Assembly (NCBI GenBank): GCA_019722365.1
Contig: JADFUC010001502.1
Location: 1-64,000 of the forward strand
DNA length: 64,000 nucleotides
From: Lithospermum erythrorhizon
Lineage: Eukaryota; Streptophyta; Magnoliopsida; Boraginales; Boraginaceae
Reading direction: 5' to 3'
A model generated the notes under the pieces. The model was given only the letters and a program-made list of their open reading frames with translations. It made no database searches and had not been told where the DNA came from. The position numbers and the translations under genes are program-made. Within the stretch, counting starts at the first letter, position 1; each line of letters opens with the position of its first letter. This document shows positions 36,087-49,400 of the stretch, piece by piece.

Positions 36087-38000
36087 ATGGGAGCTCCTAA
36101 GCAGAAGTGGACTCCAGAAGAAGAAGCAGCTCTTAAAGCTGGAGTCATTAAACATGGGGCAGGGAAATGGCGTACCATTCTTAAAGATCCTGAGTTTAAC
36201 AGTACGTTATGCCAGCGTTCTAATGTTGATCTCAAGGTGACTTTCATCCTGTGGTTCTTAATTCTTTCTAAAAGGATAGTCCGTTTTACACCTGATGTTT
36301 AATTAAGCAAAAAATGATGTTGCAATGATACTGTTTGTTGCCGCTACTGATGACTGACTAGAACCAAACTTCCTGTTCAATGTGGGTAGTCCTTGGGCCC
36401 CCTTTGCTGTCGCAAAAATTATTTTTGCAGATGTAGTAATACATATTTTCTCATTGGGATTAGGACAAGTGGAGGAACATGAGTGTGATGACAAATGGTT
36501 GGGGCTCTCGGGTACGTCCAAGGATGGTTCTGAGAACATCACATCAAGCTCCAAGGCAGGTGGACGCTTCTGCTATTAGTCAAAGTGATGAGGATATGTC
36601 TGATGCCAGGCCAATTCCAATTGCAAGTGCTTTACCTCAAAGTAGTGGCTCAAAGAAATCTATGATAAGGTCAAGTTTTTGAGATTGTTCAAATAATTAT
36701 ACTATGTCATTAAAGTTTTGTATGATACCTGCCAATCAATGGTAAATTTCCTTGCAATATTGGATTTGGTTGGAATTATGCATATAGTTGTCATGCAATG
36801 CAATAACATTCGTGAAGTACGCCTAATATGACTGTTAGCTAAGAAGCTTTTTCTTCTCTTAGATTTCCTTTTTTGTGACCAAGCTACTATTAAAAAATAT
36901 TCTTGGATGAAGTATTCTTTGAGCTCCTCATGGATGTTGATGGTAACCATTTTTTTTTTTTTTTTGCAATTTTAAACAGATTGGATAATATCATTATGGA
37001 TGCTATAACAAACTTGAAAGAACCAGGAGGTTCTAGCAAGACAACTATAGCAGCATATGTAGAGGTACTTTCACATAAGACTATTCTTCTGTTGATGTTA
37101 GATATATGGTTTTTGCAAAACTAAATTCATAAGTCAGCATGAGTGGACATTTGTTCTCGAGGGTATTTTACAATCTGATTCCTGTTATGTTGATAGGACC
37201 AATTTTGGGCACCCCCAAATTTTAGCAGGCTACTGTCTGCTAAATTGAAGCATTTGGTTGCAACTGGGAGGCTTTTTAAGGTTGAAATGTACCCCTTTTT
37301 TTGCTTAAAATTCACCTATATGAGGTTTCATCTAAAGCATGATTCGATGTTCTCATCATGTAGGACAAGCGTAAATATACGATTCCACTATCACTAGCAA
37401 CATGTAATAGGAGAAGAATGCGTTCTGCTCCATTTGGTGAAGGGAGACACATGGTTTTGCCTAGGTTTGATCAGGATGACATTAGTATACCGACAAAATC
37501 TGAGATTGATTTAGAGTTGGCCAAGATGAGGAATATGACTCCAGAGGAGGCAGCTGCAGCTGCAGCTCAAGCAGTTGCCGAAGCTGAAGCTGCTTTAGCA
37601 GACGCTGAAGAGGCAGCTAGAGAAGCCGAAGCTGCTGAAGCTGATGCAGAAGCTGCACAAGCCTTCGCAGATGCAGCTATGAAGACACTACAAGGGGCAG
37701 AGACACCGAGGACGGTAAAATCTCAAAATCAGTCTCCCTGTCTAAAGCGTGCTCGTCTTTGTTTTCATCCTTAAGACTCTCTAACCGCTATGATCCTATA
37801 TTCTTGTTCCTGCTAAACATTCTTGATACTGAACTTTCTGTCATCTCATTCAACTAATTACTTTTGTCTTACCATCATATATCTCTGTTGATTCTGTTAA
37901 TTATTTCTTCCCCATCCTCATAGAAGATCTTTCTCATTCGTCGAATCTTTCCGTGGCTGACTCTCTCTCTGCTGAAAAAATGCAGTTGGTCCGTGCTTGA
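36087..38000 (+). CDS. TRB1: Single-Myb-histone (TRB-type) telomere repeat-binding factor
   Basis: Six exons: 36087-36236, 36464-36669, 36980-37064, 37197-37280, 37364-37714 and 37986-38000; 296 residues (Arabidopsis TRB1 has 300). An N-terminal Myb domain begins [16 protein letters not shown] and includes the telobox-recognition helix LKDKWRNM across the first splice junction (about residues 5-57). A histone H1/H5-like domain follows ([18 protein letters not shown] to about residue 175), with the DQFWAPPNF core. The C-terminal part is an alanine/glutamate-rich coiled coil ([20 protein letters not shown], about 225-285). TRB proteins bind telomeric and telobox DNA, interact with telomerase and recruit Polycomb complexes and PEAT; they act in the nucleus. 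The last exon adds only LVRA and a stop, matching the short tail of family members. All junctions are GT-AG and the frame closes. Confidence 0.93.
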
Positions 38001-38830
38001 GTCAGGACGAAATGATACAAAATGCGCACGAGTTAAAGACGATGTGGGATCACGGTTCTTTATTCATCTTTATGCCTCCCCCTTCTTGTAAATCAATATA
38101 GGCAACATGTTTATTTAGAGCCCTGTATGACAACTAGAAACTGCTTCCTTCATTTCCTGCTGCAAATGTGAGTTGGAAACTTTGTAAATAAAGCTTTGTA
38201 GTGATGTTGTTCCAAATATTAGCCATAGTTCTAGATATACCAACTGTTGTAAATTTGTAATACTGTATGTGTACACTCTCCAACCTCCCTGGCTCCATCA
38301 TTTTGGAAGAATGAGAGCTATGATTGATAGTTATTTATTTAATGATATCAGCACTAGTTGCCTTGGATTTCATCAGTGATCATATTTTACTCTTTTATGA
38401 TACTCCCTCTATTCCTAAAGAAATGTCTTATTTACCCATTAAAAAGGAAAGGAATCTGTTATATGACCAATTGTTACTACCTCAATTTTTAACTATAGAA
38501 TGTTTCAAATTAATAAAAATGATTCTTTATTATAGTAAATACAAATTGATATATTTGGATTTATTTTTTAAAACATCGAATTACTTTTTGTAGTTGTAAT
38601 TTTTCATAATGCCTACCATCAACTAGTTTATTGTAAAAATTGAGTTGTTTAAGTGATAGTTGATTAGTGAAATTCATTAAGATTCTTAGCTAACAAAAAT
38701 ATTGTCATGATTTTATTGAATTATGCCATGCACGTATACAACACTATCTATTCAATTTCAAGAATCCATTGTTTTCAACTCATAATTCAAGAACCATTGC
38801 CTAATTGATCATCAGTCTTTGTTTCCAACA
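38001..38830. other. 3' region of the TRB gene and spacer
   Basis: The first 200-250 bases are probably 3' UTR (AATAAA-like GTAAATAAAGC near 38185). A MITE-like ACTCCCTCTATTCC start is seen near 38402 with no matching partner. No coding region is recognised. Confidence 0.4.
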
Positions 38831-39150
38831 TGGAAGAGAATTGCTGTTATTAGTGTTTCTTCCATGGTTCTTGTTGCTGTTGTGGTTGCTGCAGTTGTTG
38901 GAGACTTGGAGCTACTTCACATGGAAAAGGCGATATTTCGGATTCCATGTCTTCTCCATTGAAAACAGTTTGTGATGCAACTCTGTATCCTCATTCATGC
39001 AACTCTGTATCCTGAAGTCCAATAATGTAAGTATTCAGGATTTTCCCAAATTGGCTGTCCAAGTGGCCATCAATGACCTCTCCAGGGCCTCTGATAGCTT
39101 CTTCCAGAATGATGCTGTCAAAAATGCTAAGGATAATAGTGTTAGTTGGA
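38831..39150 (+). pseudogene. Pectin methylesterase N-terminal (PMEI-domain) fragment
   Basis: In one frame the sequence reads WKRIAVISVSSMVLVAVVVA, the membrane anchor of type-I pectin methylesterases, and then LKTVCDATLYPHSC, the first conserved cysteine motif of the PMEI pro-domain. After a stop and a frameshift it continues in another frame as KLAVQVAINDLSRASDSFF. A 23-bp tandem duplication (ATGCAACTCTGTATCCT twice, about 38974-39013) disrupts the cysteine motif. The catalytic pectinesterase domain is absent from the window, so this is a dead N-terminal fragment. Confidence 0.75.
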
Positions 39151-40318
39151 ACCCTCTCTTTTTCGTGTGAGAACTCTCTAATGCTTTGTGCCTCTTAAAA
39201 GAAAACTCTTAGCTTTGTGTGTTAGAGTCTTGGTGACTCCCTTCTTCACATTCGAGTCCCTTCTATTTTCATCTTCTGTGAGGTCTTAGTCGGGTTTGTG
39301 GAAGATAAAGGTTGGGTTGTCCCTTGGGTCCGATTGGTGGCGCAAATTTGATAGAAAATCAAACGAATAGAAAATTGAGTGAAACCAACAAGAACGATAT
39401 CGATACACAACACCTACAATGTGAAGATAATGAAAATGGCATATGGATATTATGAGTATTGGTGTTTGGCTGGTTGTAATATTCCTATGTGGCTGTTCTC
39501 CTTTGTATTATTTCCAAATTAAATAAACTTGTAATGATTCTTGTGTTAAATTTCCTGTAACATTGTACTGTAATGAATTTACAATTTTCCTAAATCATGG
39601 AACAACTTGACGTATGATCCTTTCTTCTTTTGCTCTAATCTACAATCAATAATTTTTTTTTATCTCATCTTCAAATCTAAAAGGTCGTTGAAAACAAAAA
39701 ATATTAATGATCAAAGATTCGACTATAAAGGCAAAAACGTCAAACTAAATTCGACTAGAAAGGCAAAAACGTCAATTAATTTAAATTGAATGGAGTACGC
39801 TTTTAGGCACGTAAGACGGGTTGATTTCCTTTCTCAACCTCAAAGGAACTATGCATCTTTTGAATCTTGTTAGCATACATAACAGGTTCAAATATTTATG
39901 TTTGATGAAGATGTTGATAAGTGTAATGCACAAAACTGCAACAACATTACACTTATTAACATCACAATGTAAAAACCCAAAAAACAAATTAAAACATAAA
40001 CACATTGAAAATAGAATTCCATTTCATTGCAACAAACTATATAAATATCCAATATACATCTCCAATACTGTATACTGAAAAAATCTAAAGCAAAATTTCA
40101 CCTGCAAGTAACAATACAATATCTTATCTGCCTCTATATGAACCTCCACTGCTACCTAATGCGAGTTATGCAGGAGAAATAAATCTTTTTCTATTTACCA
40201 TACACCCTGAATCAATCAAACATTGTACTACAAATTACAAAATTTACTCCAAATGGCGTGAGCTGCGAGTTATAAAAAAATACATACCCATGGAAATGGA
40301 GGGAGAAAAGTCTACTTA
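39151..40318. other. Intergenic spacer, 3' flank of the LysM gene
   Basis: No coding region is recognised. The last 200-300 bases before 40319 are likely the 3' UTR of the minus-strand LysM gene. 39720-39780 has a short direct repeat (AAAGGCAAAAACGTCAA twice). Confidence 0.4.
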
Positions 40319-42310
40319 CTAATCTATGGCTGCCTTACTCTTTTTACCAGTTATTGGCTTTGGTAATCCATCAAATATAGGCTTGGTGATGGAAGATGTA
40401 GAAAGGGCTTGCAGATCTGGCTTCAAACTCCAATTCGACGTTAACCAAGAAGATGCCGATGATGTTGTACTATTCTCGGCTTCCAGTAGACTTGTGGCAC
40501 TAGACGACCTCCTCACTCCACTCGAGGTCTTAGTCTTGGGAGAATCGCTCAGAGCAATGGGAAATCCTCCTTCGGTAGCCCCTCCGGAGACAGTTCGGGC
40601 AACTGACTTAGGCCTGAGAGCCAACCCTTTGCTTCCATGTGCTGAAAATATGGCACCACTGCTGACATCTTTCAGCAGCATTTCTTTAGGTTTGGGCCTG
40701 AGGTCATATTCTGATTTGCTCCGCAAGCTCTCGAACTTCTCAGAATCATCATCTTTATCTTCGTCATTATCCAGAATACTCTTATATAGATCATAAGCCA
40801 CACTTTTGCTTTTCCTAAGATGGTTTAATGTTACATTTGGAGGAATTACAGCCTTAGTAAATAGCCCATCCACAGGATAATTGGCTCCTCCTTTATTGTA
40901 CACAGCCATTTCCAAGCCCTCGGAGTGAGATGTCTCCTCGGCTGATTCAACGCCAAAATATCCTTGTCTGGTGGTCATTGCAGGAGAGACATTCCGCATT
41001 GGAGAAGCCCCCAACTTAAAAGACTCGAAGAAATCAGACTCTTTTAGCTTAGAAGGGGTCTGATCAGAGCCGCTAGGCCTGCAAGATGACTCATATATGA
41101 GATGACTTTCGCACGAGGAACTACGAGTGAAGAAACTGAATAACAAGTAGTATGCATACCCATGACTATCTGGAGAATCAGATGCCATTGAAGACGGTGG
41201 ACGCCTTCCAGATAACGGTATTTGAAGCGTTGTACGAGCAAACATTTGGTGATCTGTAACTAATCCATTTAACTTCTTGATATCAGCCACCTAAGAAATC
41301 ATTCAACATTTCGACCGCCATACTCAATCAGCACAATGCAATAGCAACTATGATAGATGCATTTATGCAAACTAAATCAGTTTAATTATTACACTTGCCA
41401 TCTGAAAGAATTTAGATTTTCTGTAATCATCTAAAGCCAAGTACACTAAAGGAGAAAATAATGAGCAGCTAAAAGTTAGTACCTACTTCCACAATCTATC
41501 AAAAGTTTCATTATTTATCTTTAGTATTCTAAAGGGAATTGTCTCCATCCGGCCATCCGGCCATCTCATTACCTCATAACTGCTAACTAGTCCCTTCATC
41601 TCGAAAAGATAGTCTAGTTTTGAATTAAAATATTCGAGTTATTAAATTTTGAACACAAATATTTTTATAAATCGTATATCAAAAGATAGTATTTTCGATT
41701 CACTTTACTATTAACATAATAATTTTGATTCAAATCAAACTTACCTGCTTCAACAAATTCCACAAAATTAGTTAATCATGATCATAGAAATACCAAACTA
41801 CACTATGTTTTTGACATGGTATATATAGCATAACTGAATAAAGCATTCCATTAACAAATAATCAAACCAAACAGTGCATTATCCTATAAGTAGGACCGGT
41901 TATATGAATACGAGTATACGACGTCCCATTAACAAATAATCAAAGAGCAAAAAGAAATGAGCTTTATCCTAACAATACACAAAAAACATGTCCCAAAAAA
42001 CAAGACTCATAGAAAGAAACCAAACCAAAATATACAAAGATACCTCAACACCATATTTGATTGCCACTCCAGCTAAAGTATCAAATTTGGAAACAGGGTG
42101 TTCCATGTAGCTTAATCCTCCGCCACTGGTGCCAACACCGACGGAGGAAGACGACGACGACAAAGGTGGTGGTGTTGATAATGGCAACAATTTTAAAGGC
42201 TTGTAACATGATGTTGTAGAAAATGGAGATGATGGCTCATTTGTTGAATCAAAATCATTATTGAGATCTAATGGATTATGATAATGCCCTTTTACCATTC
42301 TCTTCTCCAT
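40319..42310 (-). CDS. Intracellular LysM-domain protein
   Basis: Three exons are proposed: 42310-42044, 41290-41160 and 41078-40319, encoding 385 residues. The single LysM domain (about residues 68-118: HPVSKFDTLAGVAIKYGVEV, then ADIKKLNGL, QMFARTTLQIPL) spans the first intron. The remainder is a long serine-rich, low-complexity tail with conserved patches such as VSPAMTTRQGYFG and LRPKSVA. There is no signal peptide, so this is the plant group of non-secreted LysM proteins, whose function is poorly known, not a chitin receptor. The second intron is only 81 bases, a multiple of three without a stop: kept in the mRNA it would add 27 residues (412 in all). Removing it restores a family-like HG/PSGSDQTPS junction and has clean GTATGC and TTGCAG sites. 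Confidence 0.85.
41590..41745. mobile_element. MITE fragment in LysM intron 1
   Basis: TCCCTTCATCTCGAAAAGAT and AGTCTAGTTTTGAATTA at one side and ACTTTACTATTAACATAATA at the other resemble, in reverse and forward parts, the MITE ends at 34909 and 58935. Confidence 0.4.
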
Positions 42311-43481
42311 CTAAATTTATTGTATTCTATTATAATTTCTACAAAAAACCGTAAATGTATTCTATTCTTACATAATTTCGACAAAGAAAGAACATATCTT
42401 CATTCTATTACATTGCAATTTATAAAAGAACACATAAATCTATTCTATTATATTATGGTTTTCTCAAAAAACATAATTTACAATCACAAATCAACAATTC
42501 ACCAAAAAATGTGCATTTTGCAATCAAGAAAATGTATTCAAACATATAAGAAACATGTGAAATTGGTATGATAGATAAATATACAAATTTGTTTGATCTC
42601 AAGAATTGGTATAAGATCAATATGGTTGATGTTTGAGATGATTGGTGTAGAGAGAGAAATGGTAAAATAAATTGTTATGTAAGAAAAGGTTGCATGTGTG
42701 TATACATGCATGCATGTGTGGTTTTCTTTATTTGGCGCCAACCAAATGCTCCACCATTTGTAGGAGAACAGAGACAACTGCTTTATATACATAGTCCCAC
42801 ACTCAAACGCAAGAATACGTATCAAAATGTAATATATTTTATAATACAAATTAATTGATATTATTTAATTTTACAAATTAGTTTAAACGTTAAAAATAAA
42901 ATAGGAATCGTGGTTCTATATTTACGATAATTCAAACACAAAGTATATGGGAAAAAATAAAAATATCATATTCCTCAACATTTTAGGATGATTCATGTTT
43001 AGAAATATGTAGTAAGAAATACTTAAATACGACTGGATTCTCGATTTTTGTTACATTAAGAAATTCGAAATAATTTAGGAAGGATGATGGTCCTCTCTAG
43101 CACCCTGGAGCTTTAGTCATCAACACTTCCTAGCTAGACAACAAATTTTGTACTGAAAAAATAGAAGAGAAGCCAATTCATAGACTTTTGAATAATTCAT
43201 TTTCATTAGAAAACTTGCAATTGGCCACATATTATTGGTTTCACAAGTCACAACACAAAGTTGAGTTACATTATAGAATAATTCAAGTGAATTCAAAACA
43301 TAATCTTCATAACACTAGCTATTTCAGCCCCAAAATTTTATACAACAAAACATGCCGATTTTACATGTATTCTGATGGATAACTTCTGTAGAGTCACCAT
43401 TAAGCAGAAGCTCCCAAGACAACAGACTCCACACCTGGAGGCTGGAGCTGGACTTACAGCGGAAGCCTCGCTAATCTCAGA
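42311..43481. other. Spacer between the LysM gene and isopropylmalate synthase gene
   Basis: Holds the LysM gene leader and promoter on the left and, on the right, the 3' UTR of the isopropylmalate synthase gene. No further gene is seen. Confidence 0.5.
42781..42789 (-). promoter_or_regulatory. Possible TATA box of the LysM gene
   Basis: TATATAAAG on the minus strand, about 470 bases upstream of the ATG. If used, the 5' leader would be about 440 bases and would include CT-rich and CATGCATGCATG stretches. Confidence 0.35.
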
Positions 43482-46400
43482 TCATTTCTTCTTGAAACTA
43501 AGCATCTTGTTAATCGCGCCAACATATGCTCGAACACTGGAGATTACTATATCCACATCTGCTCCAGTCCCACTGTATAGACAAGGAAGAAACATTCAGC
43601 GTTACTAAACCAATCAATTGACTATCTGCTTTAATATTCAAGTACAACGTTAACTGCAAGTTTTATGCGAATTAAGTTTCTAAGAAACTAATACTCTCTC
43701 CGTTTTTCTTTTGTCGCTCTAAATTAAGATCTCTTTTGTTTAAAATTATTGTCATTTTAGCATATAAATTGTACTTCTACATTTCCAATGCACTTTTTTA
43801 CTAATTATAAAATTATTGACTAACCAATTATATAGTTTCAAATGGTTGTCATTCCACATGTTTCAATGTACTTTTTTACCACCTTTTCTTTTCCTTTATC
43901 TATGTGTGAATGGCTAGAACGACAAAAAAAAGGAGGGAGCATGTCTCAGTCACTTGGCATATGACATACCTGAATGTCCGGTTAAACATTTCTCCACTTA
44001 GTGCATGAGTTGCTGTATGGCCATTCTCCGCACCAATTGCAACTCTTGTTGAGGCTATAGCATCAATTCCTTCTGTGACTGCCGTCATAGAATACTCCAG
44101 AAGCTTGATTGGTACCTATAATAATGGAGGAAGCGCGACAAGCAAAAATAGCAGCTCAAATGTAAGTTTATTATAAGAGAAGACTTTAGTTAGATTATAA
44201 TACAGAGAAGCAAGACAGATGGTAGTCAATAGCATGTTACAGAGGAACAGAATCCACAGATACTACTCTAGTGCTATGTACAGAAACAACAAAAAATTAG
44301 CAGTCTTGGAGTTCATTAACCTTGACAATGAGATCAACTGCCTTGTAAGCTGCATCAACGGGTCCAGTTCCAACAGAACAAGTAATATGTTCTTTACCAT
44401 CTGCATCTATGAGTTTAACTGTTGCAGTCGAAAGGCCAAGACTTCCACAGGTAACCTGATTATCAGGTTACCAGATTAATCAGCTCACCTGGCTCACAAT
44501 GTTCACCAATCATGAAGGGCAATATTACAAACCTGTACGTCTCCAACTTGCCAAATAATTTGAGGCTGGAATACTTCATCAGATATTAATGCTATCAGGT
44601 CATCATCAGTAATAATCTGATCATTCAAATCAAAGAGAAAATTAGAAACAGTTATAATATGGAATTACAATATTACAGAAATGATGAAAAAAAAAATGCA
44701 TCTTTAGAGATTTTGAAAATGTGAAGGAACATCACCCACACAAAAGTATAGTCCGCCTCAAACAAACAATTGCATTTAGGATTCTGATACAAGTGTGCAA
44801 TGCCAGAAACAAACACAAATTTAATATATTGGAGCACAACGTTTTGAGTTCAAATTATATTTCTCATTACTGGACTATTGAAAAAAGGTAAAAAAGGTTA
44901 ACTATAAGATTTTTATTCTAGCTTTTCCTTGATTCCTTGATGGGTATATTTCAATTCACAAATTATATTCTTCCTTCATTAGGGGATCCCTCATAGAGTT
45001 AATTGTAAGTGTAACATTATTCAACAATAGCACAGGACATTAGGAAGACAATGGTTTATCGAGGATAAATAATACATAAAAACATAAATGTATCATAATT
45101 TATCTTTTTCTTCTCAGCTATGGATTTGAAACGCTTAAAGAGATCATCAAGTTCTTTTCCATAAATGTTATCATAGCCCAGCTCTAAAGAAGTAAAAATG
45201 ATAAATTAATGCAAATATAAAATCTGGCAATCAGCAATGTGAAACATGAGATTTGTTAGTACCTCTAAAAGCTTGGATTTCAAAGCATGACGCCCACTGT
45301 AGATTGATTGAGAAGCAGATTAGCAATTAATGAAGCAGGAGAGTGATATAAATTGGGGGGAGGGGATTGACCATCTAATCCATGTTTTCCACAACTATGA
45401 CTAAACTTTGAGATGAAAGTATGAAACCCACTTAACCCTCTAACTGGTCTCTAAAGTCTAACCCTGGTTGATGTAGGATTCACTGTTTTTGGTGCATGCT
45501 GTGGACATATTGAATTAGCTCTTTTAGTTCATGGGAGAAACTACTAAATGTGTCGTTTAAAATAAAAAGAAAACTAGGTCCAAATAAGCCACTGGATAAC
45601 TTGAAACATAAAGGATCATTAGTTTTTTCTGTGCCACTTGATGCAACTCATCATCGAGAAACAAATAGATCTAATAAGTAAAAAAGAACGAAAACAAGCA
45701 CAGTTGCATGGAACATAATTATTTCTGAGGCATTAAAATATTCAACCTTAGTTTCCCAAGAACAATTCCAGATTCATTTGACCGATGAAGCCCAATATCT
45801 TCAGGAGCCATTATCTCATATGTACTTCTATTTTTTAGCATTCCATCCTGTAAGAAGTTGTAACAGGAGATAGGAGAATGGGAGTCAGACGTGAATCATT
45901 TAGCGGAATTGAAATGGACTTTTAAGGAAGAACATACACAAGCATATAATCACTTAAAATTGTTTCGAACAGATAATAACTAATGTCATTTCTTCCAAAT
46001 ATTTAAAATTTAACTCCAGAAGAAATCATGTGAATGAAGAACAGAGACAATCTAACCGTCCGATGAGCATAGATCAGAGAAGTTGTTACACAAGTCTTAA
46101 CAATCTTTTGCTTCAGAGTATTGTATAAAATAAGAACTCGGCTTAATACATAGTGACTTGATGATATCCATTCCTTTTCTATAGAGAATGACTAGTTGTC
46201 ATGGTTCACCTTTATTTCAATCAATGTGCAAGAGGACTAGAAAACGACAGTCATGTTTCGCATGCACGCATGTCAGAAAAACGCACACAACTTAATTTCA
46301 TCTGTTTCAGAATAGAACCTGATGGATGCCACTCTCATGAGCAAAAGCATTAGCTCCAACAATAGCCTTGTGAGGCTGCACCTGTAGACCACTATACTCT

Positions 46401-49400
46401 TCAACCTGATGAGCATAGTTTTTTATGTTAGTATACATATTGGATATAACCACTAGAATGTTAGTATCAATATCAGTAAAAGAAATACTAGCTTTATACC
46501 ATCTTGCTTGCCATAAATATATGTTTTGTATTGATTCCTGTATAAAGGCCATCTAACAATTGATCACCCCGACATTTTAAGGCCAATACAACCTGCACTT
46601 TTAAGGGGGAAATCAGCAATTTTTTCCAAAGAATAATAAGTAGATATACAAAATCATCGTACAAGTCAGTTACATTCATCAGATGGAACAAAATAAATAA
46701 AAAGCAACGCTAGACTTAAAGAATATTAATCTAGTAAATTAAAGGGCAACTATGTGAACAGTTTCTCAACCCTTCCAAAGTTAGTTTGCTATCTACAGCA
46801 GAGAAATTTATTAATTCAGCAGATCTTCAGTACAATGCTTCTCCACAACTGTTACTAGCAAACTGGAAGAGTATATGATAAATATAAATATACACTACTT
46901 GCAATACAGTCTCGAGAAGAAACTCTCTCCCATATCGAAGATCTTCATTGCATACTTCCAACATCACATTGCAAAACAGAATCAACAGATCTGTTCATGG
47001 TCCATTATGTAACCATCAACCAAGAATAAATGTTTTATCATAGCACTGGAGCAGCTAAGGTCTTTCGATAAGGACATTGAAACCATACAAGATTATAAAC
47101 ACTAGTTGGTGAGTGAAACGAAATGGGATTATGCACTTCATATATATATATATATATATATATTTAAAGCAGAGTAACAGACGATCTTTTCAAGCACGCA
47201 GTAACCCTCATTTTAAGAATTACGAAAATAGAGTTGATCTTTATTTGACAGAGGGACAAAAACTGTAGCACATAAAGATGTGAGTAAAAATTATGACGCA
47301 CTAACCTCCTCCAGTGAAGCGTTCCCTGCTCTTTCACCAATTCCATTGATGGTCACTTCTAATTGTCTAGCTCCTGCAGATGCACCCTCTATTAAGATTT
47401 TCCAAATCTGATCAACACTAGACAACTAATATATTAATTTACTGTGAGAAGGTACAGAGCAAAACCCACCTCTAGAGTGTTAGCAGTAGCAAGTCCAAGA
47501 TCATTTTGACAATGTGTTGAAATGAGCACATTTTCAATGCCCACCGTGTTTGCTTTTATATCAGCTATCAATTGCCCAAACTCACTTGGCAATGTATAAC
47601 CAACAGTGTCAGGAATATTGAGAGTTGTAGCACCAGACTTGATGACTTCTCCAAGTATATGATAAAGAAACTTCCTATCAGATCTGAAAGAAACAAAACA
47701 AAGTATGAAACAATATTATGACGGAAAATAATTACCACAACTTATAACACAGGAAAGAAAATGTTAAAACCCATAAATACCAGAAGGCATTAAGATAGGT
47801 TCCAGCATTTGTTCTTGATATCAGTATACTTACTTAATACCATAAGAACAGAAATAGCATGAAAAAGTAGATACTACTTGCAGTAGGATCAGTTACCCCT
47901 TTCTATCCAGTTTTTAACATAAGAATGAATTGATCAAATACATCTCAGTTAGGTACTCACGTAACTAATTTGAATCAAACTAACATGTCAATAGAAAAAT
48001 ACAATGTACTATCTTCTATCTTTTCTTCACGGAATATTATAGAATATATTTACAGAATTTTGAGTTCAAAAAATTTAAAGCTTCAAAAATCAGAACTTGA
48101 ACATCTTTTCGGGGAGGAAGGAGTGCTATATTAGGTTCATTCCATAAACAATTCGAACTACGATAAAATTTTGTATCTCTTAGCCCCATTGTAGCAATTT
48201 AGTTACTAGCAAATTTTAATCACAAAATTGAAAAAACTAAGTTACAAGCTCAAATTAAAATCAGCTCTTGGGGGAGAGGGAGAGGGGAGAGAGAGGTTGA
48301 AGTGAACCTTCCAGCATCTTCGGGGCTAAATTCAACATCCTTACACCCCATATCCCTTGCATATTTCACCATACTTCTTGCAATCTCCACAACTTCCTCG
48401 GGCTTCTTCTTCAACTTATACTGCATATGAATCTCACTCGTCGCAATAAACGTATGAATCCTTGGCTTCTTGGCATGCTTCACAGCTTCCCACGCCTTCT
48501 CAATATCAACCTTAAACAATGGCAGAACCAATAATTATATAAAGGAGGAGAGGATAAATTTATAACACACAAGGAAAAATATTAAAACGTAGGGGAGAGA
48601 CGTAATTTTTGAAAAAAATTGTTGAAATATGAAAAGGGATTATCCGCTCTAAATGACTGATCGCCTAATTTTAATTTTTGACGAAGCGAATTTTAAATTT
48701 CAACAATTTTTAATATGTTGTATAATTATTTATGAAAAACTATTAAAATATGGTGTTCTCAATCTTTAACCACCAATTATGTTTTATATGTTATTCTAAT
48801 AATATAACTGAAAAATAGTTTAAGTCCAAAGGTTGCTACTTGAAAAATGGAAAACGACCACTAAAGTAAATTAAATGAAGTAGTATTTTTCAACAAATTA
48901 GGTGCCCTACCCCACTAATTTTGATTCAAATCAAATTTGTCCGTCAAGTAGTACCACTAATTTTGTTAATCTTGATCATTAAAACGTTTATTAGCAGATT
49001 AGCACCACAATCATTTAGGTACGACGTTTTTCAACAAATTAGGAGCCCCTATTCCCCCTAGACCTGATAATTTGATGCAAATTTATTAGCAAATTAGTAG
49101 CACAAAGTTTATAAATTATAACCATTAAAAAATAAGCTCAACAATCCTACCTACAAAGACAGTATTTTTTAACAAATTTGGGGCCCCTATTGCCCCTAGA
49201 CATGACTAATCTATGAATTTTGACCATTAACAAACAAACTCGACAGTCTATTAACTACAAAGTTAGCATTTTCCAAAAAATAAAGGGCCCCTATTTCCCC
49301 TAAAAAAATTGATTCACATCAAATTGTATGTTGAATAGTATAGCAAAATTTGTTAATTTTTAACCATTAAAAAGCAAACTGGACAAACTTTTAGTTACAA

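Noticed and set aside
36303..36554. Minus-strand open frames over the TRB gene
   Set aside because: They are shadows of TRB exon 2 and its flanking introns.
40326..40796. A 156-codon plus-strand open frame
   Set aside because: It is the complement of the serine-rich last exon of the LysM gene; such antisense frames are common opposite low-complexity coding sequence.
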